DNA from: Asparagopsis taxiformis
Taxonomy: Eukaryota > Rhodophyta > Florideophyceae > Bonnemaisoniales > Bonnemaisoniaceae
DNA length: 64,000 bases
Direction: 5' to 3'
Assembly (NCBI GenBank): GCA_030407315.1
Contig: JALQPE010000598.1
Span: 209,240 to 273,239 of the forward strand
Of this stretch, positions 41,287-51,869 are shown piece by piece (the stretch's first letter is position 1; each line of letters begins with the position of its first letter). The position numbers were made by a program, and so were the translations under genes. Under the pieces are notes generated by a model that saw nothing but the letters and a program-made list of their open reading frames with translations, did no database searches and had not been told where the DNA came from.

Positions 41287-41835
41287 TTAATGGCCTTTGC
41301 CTTCGGCGTGAGCCTTCGCATGACGTTCATAGCTCGTTCCGATGAGATCGTCTTCACCCCAGGGGAACCTCGGAACCTTTCGAAATGACGCGGGAAATTT
41401 TATCAGGTTAGTAGAAGTAGCGCCAAGACAGCCAGGGTTATCGGTGCAGAAAAAGACGTACCCTGTTGGCCATTTTCAGATAGGGATAATCTGGAGGCGG
41501 TTCAATATGCTCGTGGCCATCCATAACCTTCAGAATACCAAAAGCAGTCACAGGAACGAAGAAAACGAAAGAAATCAGCCTCCACCTGTTTGAATCAGCT
41601 GTGCACACACAGGAGAAAATCCAATGTGTTAGTTGTCCACGGTACGAATGGATAGAACATCGTCGCTGCTTCATATGGCTCATGACGTACCCGCGGCATG
41701 AGACACATCATGGAAAGCGGAAGGGTCATTGCCAATTGGGAGCTTCGGTCCTTTCGTGGCCGCTTTGTCCATAGACTCTGCGAGAGACGAGGCGCGCCTC
41801 GAGAAAATTCGCGTTGCAGCGGATCGAAGAGCCAT
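41287..41835 (-). CDS. COX6A: cytochrome c oxidase subunit 6A, three exons
   Basis: Exons 41691-41835, 41462-41598 and 41287-41376 (minus strand) join to 123 residues. The introns are 92 and 85 bp, GT-AG, the second with a CTAAC branch site. Exon 1 encodes a mitochondrial presequence (MALRSAATRIFSRRASSLAE). Exon 2 carries NRWRLISFVFFVPVTAFGIL, the single transmembrane helix, and PPPDYPYLKMANR. Exon 3 gives VPRFPWGEDDLIGTSYE and ends AHAEGKGH. This matches COX6A, where YPY...K.FPWG is conserved. The protein sits in the inner mitochondrial membrane at the dimer face of complex IV. No single open frame covers it; it was found by following splice sites. Confidence 0.85.
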
Positions 41836-42064
41836 TGCTGCTACTCTAATCAGCAGGGAGCTTCGGTCAGTTTGGGATTCGATGGTCCACAGACGGAAAG
41901 AAGTCGCTTGGGACTGATGTCAGGTATATCACACGATGTACTTTGCAGATACATGAAAATAGAAAAACTTTTTGATGAAAAAATGATTTTAAATGAAGGA
42001 ACCCTTCCAAGGCATTTTAAAGTTCTACTATCCAACTACAGTTAGTGCTTTGTTAGCTTGACCC

Positions 42065-45000
42065 TCATATCTTCTTCGCGGGAACCAATTCAAAGCTCGC
42101 AATCCTCAATGCGTACACTTGCCCCTTCTCTTCATCCAAGTTACCGCTATCAGGGTTGACCACCCACGGCAACAAATGCGCTGAAACACATGTATCCACA
42201 GAACCATACACCGCAATGACCAGAGAATTGCCCTTGCATTGCTTGATGAGCCCTTCTGGGATGTAAAAGTTGCTCTGCGGTCCAAGAGGCTCTACATAAC
42301 GTCCTAGAAACAGCGTATTAACCCAAATCATTACTCGCACATGAGCACCCGACGTAATCTTGATACGAAGTGGATATCTGGTGCAGCCTCCCTCCACAGA
42401 ATTTGGCGGTACCTTGAAATGACCTCGATAATAAACCAACCCGTCATCAGCCTTCACCTCCAATGAGCGCACCGGTTTAAAGTCGGTATCGTAGCTCAGA
42501 GTGTTGGCATCATCTTCGAGTGGAAGACCAGAGCTGCCATACGCATCATCAGAACAGGTCATATCTACACCAGAAATATCCCAGTTCATGCTACTGGCCT
42601 TCGTACTGTGAGACAGGCGAGCTGACAAAAGCCCACGCTTGTTTCGCACATCATTCAACAAAAAGGGAGACCTGCTCTGTCCAAGGCTCAAAACGAGGAT
42701 AATAATCTCATGTATTCCTCGTGTATTCTTTTGCAAAGCCTTGCTTAGATCATGTCTCTTTTTCCCCGCCTGATGTAGATCCACTGCATGCATGGCACCA
42801 GCGGACATGACATTGTGTGAGAAACAAACCTGAGTTCCAACAGCCATTCCATTGCACCAGACAACTGCAGAGTGACGAACATTCAAAATTAGGGCGCCTC
42901 TTTGGGAGGAAGACCGGAAACGAAGTCGATATGCAACATGGCCACTCGTCATGTGATGATCTAGCGGATCTCGGTTTTCATACGATATCCTCTTCCACGT
43001 CACATCTTCATCCCAGTCAACGACCCGTCTTGTCCATTCTTCCACAGGAATCTCAAAATTACGATGCAGAGGATTTCCGCAATCAACTCCCTGGCTCAAT
43101 GTGGTCAACAGAGAAGATTGCGGTACCTGGAATTCGAACGATCCCGGCATCACAGCTGAAATAGCTTTGTTTGTCTTTTGGAATTGTTCTGGTGTTTCAA
43201 ATGCATTCTCCCGGATGACAAACAAACTCGACTTTTCATCATCTTGAGAAAATCCAGCATGCAGTCTACCTGATGGCAGAAATGAAATATTCTTGACACC
43301 CCAAGCAGCTGAAAACACAGAAGAACCTCGCTCCGATGGCAGGAATGTATCGTTAGCCTTCAGGTCTGCTGTGAATGTCCTCGCATCCGGCTTTGTGAGA
43401 CATAGCAATCGGATGCAAGGTATCGATGATCCCCCTTCACTTCTATCAATAATGCTCACAACTGCTGAGCTTTTAGCTGAGAAGGTGAAAGAAAAGCATA
43501 AACCTGGCTCCTCTGTGCTAACTCGCAAGCCAACAGGAGCATCACTCTGAGCAAAATTGTTCTGATCATTCAAAGGTAACTCTTCCAGTGGTGCTGCTAG
43601 AATAGAAGTCGCCGCACCAGGGTCCTGATCCGTTGCAACTATCTCCCCACTGCGAGGTTTCGAAGATGAGAGTAGAGCCCAGTTTGCACAAATGGCCTGT
43701 CTGCCAGTTGATCTGTCGTTGCCGACATATAAAACAAAACGCCCAACTTCAGATGGACGTATCCGAAGAACCCACAGTTCGGAACCGTTATAGTTGGTGC
43801 GACAAATAACAGGGACCGTGCACGCCAAAATTGATAGATTTGTACATTTCAAGTTGTGGTACAACGGGACAACTGCACTTTCACACTTGGCAAGACGACA
43901 AGGTAGTACGATATTGTTCACAATCATATTGAAACGAAGCATATCTGCTTTGAGATTGCGTAAGAACGCGTATGTTGGTGGTTTGGAACCACTTCGGGAC
44001 GGAGAGGAAGTGCTCACTGCATCCGTCACAGCTTGTCTGACCGCAATCAATGCGCTTGGCACTGTTGACTTAATTGCAGTTAAAGCTTGTGTACCCTGCG
44101 AACTGCGTGACGATAAAGGCACGGTATTTGCAAATCCAACGTCCGCAAACGTGCGAGCAAAAAGCATGACGTGACGTAGCTCTCGCCCACGTCCGGAAAG
44201 CAGTCCATACTCTCTAATAAAGGCAGAGTAATCATAAGAACTATACACTTCTGCGTCACCAACAGTACCGTGGTTTGTTCCACCATAGGCCATGTAGTGG
44301 TTTACAATGGAGACGCCTTGCGACAAAAGCGAAGATTGAAGAGCAGAAGAGAAACGGTTGCCGAAAAAGTTATAAACATCATCGTAGCTGCGCAACCGGC
44401 CCCATTGATTGATCCATCCGACCTGTGCTTCTGCAACCACCGATGGACCGTTGGCTGAGCTGCCGCCAAACTTCTCAAGCCTACTGCCGAGGGTATCGAC
44501 GGCTGATTCCATTTGGGAGGCGCCAGCCCAGCCGAGAGGCGGTGGGGGAGTGTGTTTCAAACTATGGTCGTAAATATTTGAAAGACATTTTGTATCAGAA
44601 CCACCCACGCCTGTGCCACCAAGACCACAGGTATTTGCACACGATGAGATTCCACATACTTCGAGCATTCCGACCTGCATACTTGTGGGATCACCCGATT
44701 TATCCCCAGGAGGGAAAGTGAAATAGAGGTCGAAACCATACAAATCGGTGCGATAAGCGGGTATACCCTTGCGAGCACCCAGCACTTTCAAGGAACGATA
44801 TTTGGCACCTTTCGACCAGGAACCAATTGGAGAATCATCGTTGTGGAAAAATGGGACTGTAGAGCCAATCTTACGAGCGGCCTCTGAGAGAAGACGGATC
44901 TCTTCATCAAGGCCGCCGATACCAATGATGTTACGCTCACGAAGTTCGTTTTCGATTTGCATAGCGATGATGCAACCTTGTGGATTCGTAGTTCGTTCGT

Positions 45001-45547
45001 GCTTGATAAGAATTGGTAAAACCTTTTCGAAATACTGCAAGGAATGATCATGGAAACGTTGGTCCCATTTCTTGGAAAAACCGATAGGCGGGTTGGTGAG
45101 ATGACGAATGCGGATATCCCGCTTTGCGACAAGCCAAATAGGGAAACCACCTGCTTGAACCTCTGCACATATGTAGGGGCCAGGAGCGGTGATGACGAAG
45201 AGCTGCAGTTCTGTACAAAGCTGCAGCAGATAATCTATGTCACGATTGCCACGAAAATTGTACACCCCCTCGGCGGAACAATGGTAGCCCCAGTGGATGT
45301 AAATGCGGATGGTATTGAAGCCCATACCTTTGATGTCGATGAGAATGGGGCGCCATCGTTCGCGGTCGGGAACGCGGAAGTAGTGGAATTCGGCGGAGAT
45401 AATCACGACGGGCTTTCCGTCGATGAGGAGGCAGGACTTTGTCCAGTCGACGGCGGAGGCATAAGTTGAATGGCGAAAGGAGCTAGGGAGATTGGCGCGT
45501 TGGGAAGTTGATGCAGGTGTTGAATATGCAGCGTCAAGAATCGACAT
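42065..45547 (-). CDS. GH35 beta-galactosidase, large
   Basis: Eleven hundred sixty residues from ATG 45547 (MSILDAAYSTPA). The frame extends to 45619 without an ATG. The GH35 barrel is clear: SAEFHYFRVPDRERW, IRIYIHWGYHC, GPYICAEVQAGGFPIWL, the acid/base Glu in AMQIENELRE (about residue 198) and the nucleophile Glu in VVAEAQVGWINQWG (about 373). Beta-sandwich domains follow, ending with a jelly-roll lectin-like part (LGRYVEPLGPQSNFYIPEGL). The length is above the plant norm of about 700-900 because of insertions in the middle. It has no obvious signal peptide at this start. The family removes terminal beta-galactose; galactan side chains of red algal walls would be a natural substrate (inference). 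Confidence 0.88.
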   Translation of the reverse strand: MSILDAAYSTPASTSQRANLPSSFRHSTYASAVDWTKSCLLIDGKPVVIISAEFHYFRVPDRERWRPILIDIKGMGFNTIRIYIHWGYHCSAEGVYNFRGNRDIDYLLQLCTELQLFVITAPGPYICAEVQAGGFPIWLVAKRDIRIRHLTNPPIGFSKKWDQRFHDHSLQYFEKVLPILIKHERTTNPQGCIIAMQIENELRERNIIGIGGLDEEIRLLSEAARKIGSTVPFFHNDDSPIGSWSKGAKYRSLKVLGARKGIPAYRTDLYGFDLYFTFPPGDKSGDPTSMQVGMLEVCGISSCANTCGLGGTGVGGSDTKCLSNIYDHSLKHTPPPPLGWAGASQMESAVDTLGSRLEKFGGSSANGPSVVAEAQVGWINQWGRLRSYDDVYNFFGNRFSSALQSSLLSQGVSIVNHYMAYGGTNHGTVGDAEVYSSYDYSAFIREYGLLSGRGRELRHVMLFARTFADVGFANTVPLSSRSSQGTQALTAIKSTVPSALIAVRQAVTDAVSTSSPSRSGSKPPTYAFLRNLKADMLRFNMIVNNIVLPCRLAKCESAVVPLYHNLKCTNLSILACTVPVICRTNYNGSELWVLRIRPSEVGRFVLYVGNDRSTGRQAICANWALLSSSKPRSGEIVATDQDPGAATSILAAPLEELPLNDQNNFAQSDAPVGLRVSTEEPGLCFSFTFSAKSSAVVSIIDRSEGGSSIPCIRLLCLTKPDARTFTADLKANDTFLPSERGSSVFSAAWGVKNISFLPSGRLHAGFSQDDEKSSLFVIRENAFETPEQFQKTNKAISAVMPGSFEFQVPQSSLLTTLSQGVDCGNPLHRNFEIPVEEWTRRVVDWDEDVTWKRISYENRDPLDHHMTSGHVAYRLRFRSSSQRGALILNVRHSAVVWCNGMAVGTQVCFSHNVMSAGAMHAVDLHQAGKKRHDLSKALQKNTRGIHEIIILVLSLGQSRSPFLLNDVRNKRGLLSARLSHSTKASSMNWDISGVDMTCSDDAYGSSGLPLEDDANTLSYDTDFKPVRSLEVKADDGLVYYRGHFKVPPNSVEGGCTRYPLRIKITSGAHVRVMIWVNTLFLGRYVEPLGPQSNFYIPEGLIKQCKGNSLVIAVYGSVDTCVSAHLLPWVVNPDSGNLDEEKGQVYALRIASFELVPAKKI

Positions 45548-45789
45548 GATAACAATGGACGAATTGCTGACTGGCCGACAAATGTGGACGGCGCGGCGCG
45601 GTGCAGCGCAATGCAACAAGCCTATGGACAGGCGAAGGAAAAATCGGCAAGCGGGACGTTAAGGGGATGATGCAAGGCGTTTATGATGTGGCTATGGATA
45701 TTGAGGGCGTCAGCAACATAATCGTGTTCGACACTGGCAAATAGTTGAAGCAATTTTCAAAAATATTCCAAAACATTTACAGCACAATT
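45548..45789. other. intergenic region between GH35 and orphan gene
   Basis: About 240 bp, both neighbours on the minus strand. It should contain the GH35 promoter; no motif recognised. Confidence 0.4.
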
Positions 45790-47289
45790 CTATTGTGGCA
45801 ACGCAGCATTTGATCTGCTGTCATCATCGCCAGCCACAACAGTCGCTGTTGCTGCTCCACTTTCATCCGTTGCTGTCATCTGACCGGCGCTCACGCTCCG
45901 GCTTTCACTCAACTGCTGTTCGTTGAGCACATACGCTTCATTATCGCTTTCGTAGGCTCGGCGTCGTTTCACGCGTCCACTGTCGTCTAAATCTACCTGT
46001 TCATTGGCATCGCACGATTCATCTTCTGCTGTCAATGCATAACTATCCAGCATAGCCTGTGACTCCGCTTTGCTGAACAACGGCTCGTCGATATGGAGTG
46101 CACATTCGCGTACACACACGCCCTTTAGATGGTGCGCAGCGGGCGTATTGGAGCACCACCATTCCGTTCGTCTTCGATGAAATAGCCCCTCTCCTACAGC
46201 TACCATTCCAATCTCTTTCACGTTTACATACAAATGTGTAAACGAATGATATGTGCCGCGAACATTCTGTACGGTGAACTGACGCATAGCAGCCAATGCC
46301 TGCCAACCTGTGCCGCTAGTCGGCCGTGGTCGCTTGGGCGTCGTGCTGAGCACATTCTTGCGTCCCCGTTGCTGTTGTTGTTGTTGTTTCAGCCATGCCA
46401 CAGCATCCTCTATGTAGGACGGTTTCTCTGGGTCTGGCGATATTGTTGAATTCTGCTGCGAAATGAGATGCCATGGAAATGAAGCGCCGCGTGTTTGCAT
46501 TTCCAGTTGACAAATACATTCGTTACCCAATCCGCGTGCAATACAAAACTGACACTGTATCCTGATCTCGGTCACGTCCAATCGTAACATGGGAATAGAT
46601 TGCTTGGTGGGAAACGATCGGCCTGGGAATATGTACACTTGCCCCAGATTGACGTTGAGATGAGTAAAAATATACTCGATGATCAAAGTGGCACCGATTG
46701 CGGTGCGCGTAAACAAAAAAGAGTGACATTCATCGCTTGCTGACATATCGTAGACCAGATAAGAGGAGATGACCTTGGATCTAAGAATATCTTTGATAAA
46801 GTTGCGCGAGCCACTTTGGTAAGCGTGGAAATTATCACTAGAAGCGTGGGCAGCATCGGGGGTACCGCCCGCAGCAGCTTGCAAGCCTCTCTGTCGTAGC
46901 TCGGCAAACTTTCTATCGGCGGCCTTGAGAAAATGGCGCATTCTGAGTAAGGACGGGCCGCGGAAGTGCTGACCATGATTGCCACTATTTATGAGACAAT
47001 CGCGCGAGCCGTCGTCGAGCTTGCGAATGTCGGAATAGGGAATGGCGACGACCCATCGGTTAGAGGAGACGGCAACGGGAACGATGAGCCAGTCGAGAGA
47101 TTCGTAAGCGCCCTGATGAATAAACTCGTTACTGGAGACGGAGAAGAGGGCGCCCTCGACGCCCTGCGGGGAGACGAGATGATCGAGGGAGTCGCTGGAG
47201 AGCAAGTTGCAAAGAACGGAGTCACTGAGGAGATCGCGCAAAGTGTGCGCTTGTATAGAGGGGGGCGGAGCGTTTGCGGCAAAGTCCAT
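45790..47289 (-). CDS. orphan protein with a Cys motif and poly-Gln, function unknown
   Basis: Four hundred ninety-nine residues from ATG 47289 (MDFAANAPPPS), uninterrupted, with codon use like its neighbours. I do not recognise the family. Visible parts: a folded-looking N-terminal half (LDWLIVPVAVSSNRWVVAIP, RGPSLLRMRHFLKAADRKF), a Cys cluster CQFCIARGLGNECICQ near residue 255 that could bind a metal, a Gln run (LKQQQQQQRG) near 315, a second conserved-looking block (GTYHSFTHLYVNVKEIGMVA, RRTEWWCSNTPAAHHLKGVC) and an acidic tail with a KRRR nuclear-signal-like patch. The shape suggests a nuclear protein, possibly a lineage-specific regulator. That is only an inference. Confidence 0.65.
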   Translation of the reverse strand: MDFAANAPPPSIQAHTLRDLLSDSVLCNLLSSDSLDHLVSPQGVEGALFSVSSNEFIHQGAYESLDWLIVPVAVSSNRWVVAIPYSDIRKLDDGSRDCLINSGNHGQHFRGPSLLRMRHFLKAADRKFAELRQRGLQAAAGGTPDAAHASSDNFHAYQSGSRNFIKDILRSKVISSYLVYDMSASDECHSFLFTRTAIGATLIIEYIFTHLNVNLGQVYIFPGRSFPTKQSIPMLRLDVTEIRIQCQFCIARGLGNECICQLEMQTRGASFPWHLISQQNSTISPDPEKPSYIEDAVAWLKQQQQQQRGRKNVLSTTPKRPRPTSGTGWQALAAMRQFTVQNVRGTYHSFTHLYVNVKEIGMVAVGEGLFHRRRTEWWCSNTPAAHHLKGVCVRECALHIDEPLFSKAESQAMLDSYALTAEDESCDANEQVDLDDSGRVKRRRAYESDNEAYVLNEQQLSESRSVSAGQMTATDESGAATATVVAGDDDSRSNAALPQ

Positions 47290-48950
47290 AGTGGGAGGGA
47301 TGTCAAGGGATCCGGACGCTTGGAAGCTGCCCAGTGGAAACGGGAATGGGAGGGAGAAGACATGGGGTGGGCGAGAGGGCGGGCGCGAGTGGTAAAAAGG
47401 GAACGTGGGATGATTGGGAGTTGGTGGTAATAAAGAGTGGAGTGGTTGCGCGAGACGGCGCTGTGGATTTCGACAGCATGGGCGCGCGGTGGCAGTGTGG
47501 CGGCGCGGCGCTGCAGAGGCAACTTGGACTTGGACTTGCAGCAGTATGGTATGGCATGAGTTGTGAGCGTTGGCCCGTTAAGAGCAAGCGCTATCATATT
47601 TTTGCTACAGTTTCTGAAAAATGTAGTTTACGTGTCCGTACAGCACAACAAGATGTCGGCATATGCAATCAGTTGCGCTCCAACCGATTGCTGTGCATTC
47701 CGCTGGCGCGCCCAACCAATGGACAACAATCGCTTGCTTCAAATTGCGTGTATTTTTCAAATTGCTTACTCTACGTCCCCCGATGTGCTTACCTTCCTTG
47801 CCGCAATCGCCGCTGCCTACTGTACACGAGTAGTACCGCTTTTTCAAATGTCCTATATATGCCTGTGCGTAGAAACCCTGTTCAACCCTCTAACGAGCGA
47901 ATTAACTGCTCCACGGGGAACGCACCAATTTGTACCATCGTGCCTTCAACCATTTTTAGAAAAATTCCAGACATGCTTTCCATACGCTCACACCTGTGTA
48001 CTTCGCGACATTCCGTCATCATGACAGAGTTCATCTCCTTCCAGCTCCTCACCAATCCCCCACTATTTTTATCATTGGAACAAACCTACACCGTCCAACC
48101 ATTTCCAGCCTAAACAGCTAAGCTCATTGCTTTCTTTCGCTCCTCAGATCGCTCCGTGATAATCTTAAAACTAAACCCTGTCCTCTCTTCGTTCCATCGA
48201 TATTCTCTGGCTGCGAATGCTTGGAGATCATTGGTCAGTTGATACTGAGAGGCCGACACGATTTTACATTGAGATAATCAGATTCAGAAATTACCACAAG
48301 TGTACACTTGTCCGCCGCTGACTGGTATCTTAGCACACATCTTCTAGCAAGAAAGGGTAACTGGACCGTGCAGTAATTCACCACAATTACATTTTTTTTC
48401 CCTCCCGTTGAATAGATTTGATTGAAACATAAATTCCCCGTGGACAGCTCAACACCGCTCTCTGAAAGTTTGGAACCCAACAATCCGGGCTAGTGGGTTT
48501 CGGAAAATAGAAATGATTAGTTCGTAGGTGAGCTCACAATGTACTCGAAGTAGATGATGTGTGTTCTTCCGTCACCTCACTACCCTACAAGCGCTTCTTC
48601 CACCGCCACTCGGCAGTACAGGGGGGGGGGGGGGGGGAGTGCATTCTTTCAAAAATATATGAACCTGACTGGCTCAAGGATTGGTAGAGAAACTGCATCC
48701 TTAACTCGAAATGTGCAACTCGGTAGCAGGATCGAGGTGTGGTGAGCATCGTCACATGAAAAATTCGAAATTGAAAACAGGCGGGAAGTCAACTTGTGGT
48801 ACAATACCCGCGTTTTCTGTAGGACTTTTCTCGCTGCGAAGCGATAAATTCCTCCGAGTTGAGATATGGCGAGTGACGAGCGAGAAATCCTTGAATCCTG
48901 TGAGTAGCTATAGCAATTAGTTCCATTCGGCAGTGATCAGACGGGCTCTG
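47290..48950. other. 1.6 kb without a supported gene
   Basis: Contains the promoter of the orphan gene. A 259-codon plus ORF (47334-48113) overlaps its antisense start and shows no motif or compositional sign of coding. A run of 17 G lies at 48621-48637. The transition to repetitive, GC-rich DNA occurs near 48.9 kb. Confidence 0.45.
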
Positions 48951-50059
48951 AAAGGAGTAGGAACTAGAAACTGGTGGATCGAGTCCTAAGTGGCCTTCGA
49001 CCGCGAAGTCAGTAGTGCGGTAGAGCTTGTATTCTGCGAATTTACTCCATCCAGGAGTAGTTCGATCAGCCGACCCTATCCTACTTGAAGGTTAGCTGGG
49101 ATTTTCGAATCCTCCGAATGGGGTATCTACCTCTATGGGACACTGCGCCTCGCAGGAAGGGGGGAATGAAAATTAATTTGCAAGGAAAACTATAGTGCAA
49201 TGGCTTCGTCGATTCAACAACAGGCAGCCTTATCTGTAAGCCGAATCGGCGAGCCACCGCGAGGTGTTCAAGCCCTCCTGTCCCGGTAGTCAGGCTCGGC
49301 TAGAGTGTAGTAGAGCAAAGGCGAATCGCCTGCCATAGTGTGGGTTGTAAGGCCACACAGACGATCCGTCTAGAATCCTGTGGTCAAATGGTGAGTCATG
49401 GTGGTACACCGAAAGAATGGTGGTTCACCAACCCTAATAGGGAAGAAGGGTGAACACCAGGCACAACAGGGATGGGTGCCTTGTATAAGAAGAAAAAAGG
49501 GAAGAAGAAAGGGAGTACTATAGAATAGGGCGGGCGCTGGTACAGTGATGTATACAGCGATACGCTGGTACAGCGGGAGAGGAGCAGTGGCTCAAGAGAC
49601 GGGCACCAGGAACCCGAAGATACCTGATCGAAGGGCACGCACACCACCGGTGACGCGTGGTATCGGGGAAAGGGAAGCTGATCCAGCAGAGTAACCAGTC
49701 AAGGACTGAATCAGAGAGTGACCAGGGTCGGCGCGGTCCGCGCTATAGCCAAAGACGAAGCAGGCTTCCATGAGACCGCAAAAAGGTAGTTGGGAGCACA
49801 TCAATAACCAAGTCCGATTGGTCGGGGGGGGGGGGTTGCTGAACCGGCACGACGGCCAGGACAGAAAGCTGATAAAGCGGGGAATGGGTTCCAGAAGCAG
49901 GCAAGAAACTATAGCTAAAGTCGAAGCAGGATGCCATGAGACTGCGAAACGCAAGTTGGGAGTGGCTCGCAACCATACCTCTGGATGGGTACCAGGCGGC
50001 CGAAGACACCTGATTGAGGGGTATGGGACCTTAGACCTTTTAGATAGATTGTACCTCCG

Positions 50060-50150
50060 AGGAGGATAAGAGGATAAGGATTCGAACTCACGAGTGAGAG
50101 CGCCTATTGCACGAGACTGACGCCTCGTGCGATCCTAGTAGCCCGAGGGC
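50060..50150 (-). other. tRNA-like 3' half (candidate)
   Basis: On the minus strand a 7-bp stem with GCGTCAGT loop (GCACGAG/CTCGTGC) is followed by a short variable region and a T-arm-like segment with a perfect pol III B-box core GTTCGAATCC. I could not build a paired acceptor stem or D arm. It is therefore a tRNA-like relic or a tRNA-derived module and not a tRNA gene. Confidence 0.3.
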
Positions 50151-50618
50151 TGTGTCGGGTGGATCGATCCCTCGGAGCCCGGACACCTGTCTCCCAACCC
50201 GGTAGCGGGTGATAGAGCGGGGTCCGGGAGGGCTGGATCTAACCTGCCGGAGGGATCTATCGGCCGTGGCCGTCCTCAACCCACTTAAGGGTTAACTAGG
50301 CACTTAGCGCGATGGATCTCCGCAGGGAATTGTGGTCGCCTCCACGCGTGACTGCCCACACAGCGGATTCCGCAACTGTGATACCGCCGGTGGCTGTGGT
50401 CGAGACCGATTGAGAAGCCCACGGGCGTTAGCTCGGTTGACCGGCTGGGGGTGCCGAACCGACAGCGCTCCCAGTCGGTAGCCTTGTCCCGGTGGGCGGA
50501 AGGCCACTCCCGGTCGCCTGATGGCGTTAAAAGAAGCGGGAAGGTGTTCCACTACCGCGGAGACGAAATGCCCTAGGGCAATTCACGTGCACTCCCGCCG
50601 GAGGAGGCTCGCGGCGGG

Positions 50619-50651
50619 CAATTGGGGACGAGTGCGAGCGGTCCCCAATTG
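50619..50651. repeat. perfect 11-bp stem-loop
   Basis: CAATTGGGGAC at 50619-50629 is the exact reverse complement of GTCCCCAATTG at 50641-50651, with an 11-nt loop. A further perfect 8-bp hairpin (CGTTGACC/GGTCAACG, 50781-50802) and an imperfect GC-rich one (about 50808-50843) follow. Confidence 0.7.
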
Positions 50652-50934
50652 GAGATCGGAACGGAGCGGCTAGTATCCTGTGAAGGAATTGCCGCCGCCG
50701 TTTAGTTGTAAGTTAAACGACCACGGTGGAATGATTTGAAACCGAAACGATCTGCCTTTATTGTAGCTTAGTGGTCAGTCCGTTGACCTTAAATGGTCAA
50801 CGAGACTGCCGGGACCGGACCAGGACCAATGGTCCCGGTCCGGCGTCCAATGGACCTTGTGGGGTGTTTATGCGGCCCAGGGACCTTACAGAGTAAGCTG
50901 CTACGTTGCTACGTGTGAACTAACAGAAACGGCC

Positions 50935-51635
50935 AGACGTAACTGTAGCAGGTAGAAAATCCGCTAGAGCGGCAAACCACCCGACAGGTGTCCCGAGCCT
51001 CGGTAGAGGAGATGGTAGAGCAGATGAACCTTATAGCGTACCCAGCCGGTAATCTCGTATGAGAGAAGGCATCGCTACCCGGAGGGGGTTATGCGATTAT
51101 AGCGCTCACGCGAGGTGCGTATTAATGGAGCAAAGTGACGTAATCCGTCGAGCTGTTGGCTAACCCTAAGGTTTTCCCGGAGAGGGGTTGAACAATAGGT
51201 ATGCGAACACTGTTCCAGTGGGTCGTAATTCCACTTCAGTTTACGTTACTCTAGAAACCGTGCCTACTGGCTATTCCAGTGGCAGTTTTATACTAAGTCT
51301 ACTGTAAGCTAGGGTTAGTGGTTAGGAATAAATATCCAGTTAGTGACCAATCAGAACCGAATTACTGGCGCTCGCCTACCCGCGAGGTCATCGCCAATAG
51401 GCTTACATTGTAATGTATGGCTGATCAGCCTAAGTTAAAATTTGCCCCTTGTGGGGTCTTGTCCGGGGCCGATAGGCCCGGGTGGGGTTATTTGTCAGCC
51501 TTAGCTTGTCCCAAGTATAGGAAACACGCCAGTTGGCTGCTGCGTTCTGATTGGCACATCCCGTAAGTGGGTACCCAATAGGGAAGCGACACGGCTCGAT
51601 CAGCGAGGACCGCCAGGCGGTACGACATCACGCTC
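50935..51635 (+). repeat. direct repeat unit A (about 0.7 kb), diverged
   Basis: Shares a series of collinear blocks with unit B at 51870-52555, such as GGTAGAAAATCCGC, CAGGTGTCCCGAGCCTCGGT, TTAGGAATAAATATCC, TTAAAATTTGCCCCTTGTGG and CGGTACGACATC-like ends. I estimate roughly 70% identity by eye. The spacing is about 0.93 kb. Confidence 0.75.
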
Positions 51636-51869
51636 GCGAGCTTCACCCCACGCGACCCTTCTCCAGGCGCCCTTTCGCCATTCAATACGGGACGAGTCCC
51701 ACAAGGGGCACGCGCACCACAGGTGACGCGTGGTAGGGGCGATGCTGATACAGCGTCCCGACATTGAGAAGCTGAATCAGCGAAAAGGGGCACCGGAAGA
51801 GTGCCAAGCACCATTGCCAAGGGAGAAGCAAACTGAATCAGTAGGCAAAAATCACCCTGGGGGTAGATC

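Noticed and set aside
47334..48113. 259-codon plus-strand ORF
   Set aside because: Half of it is antisense to the orphan gene's N-terminus, and the rest has low-information sequence; no domain seen.
50761..50820. Possible tRNA on the plus strand (A-box-like TAGCTTAGTGG, hairpin CGTTGACC/GGTCAACG)
   Set aside because: No T arm or acceptor stem can be formed; kept only as a hairpin.
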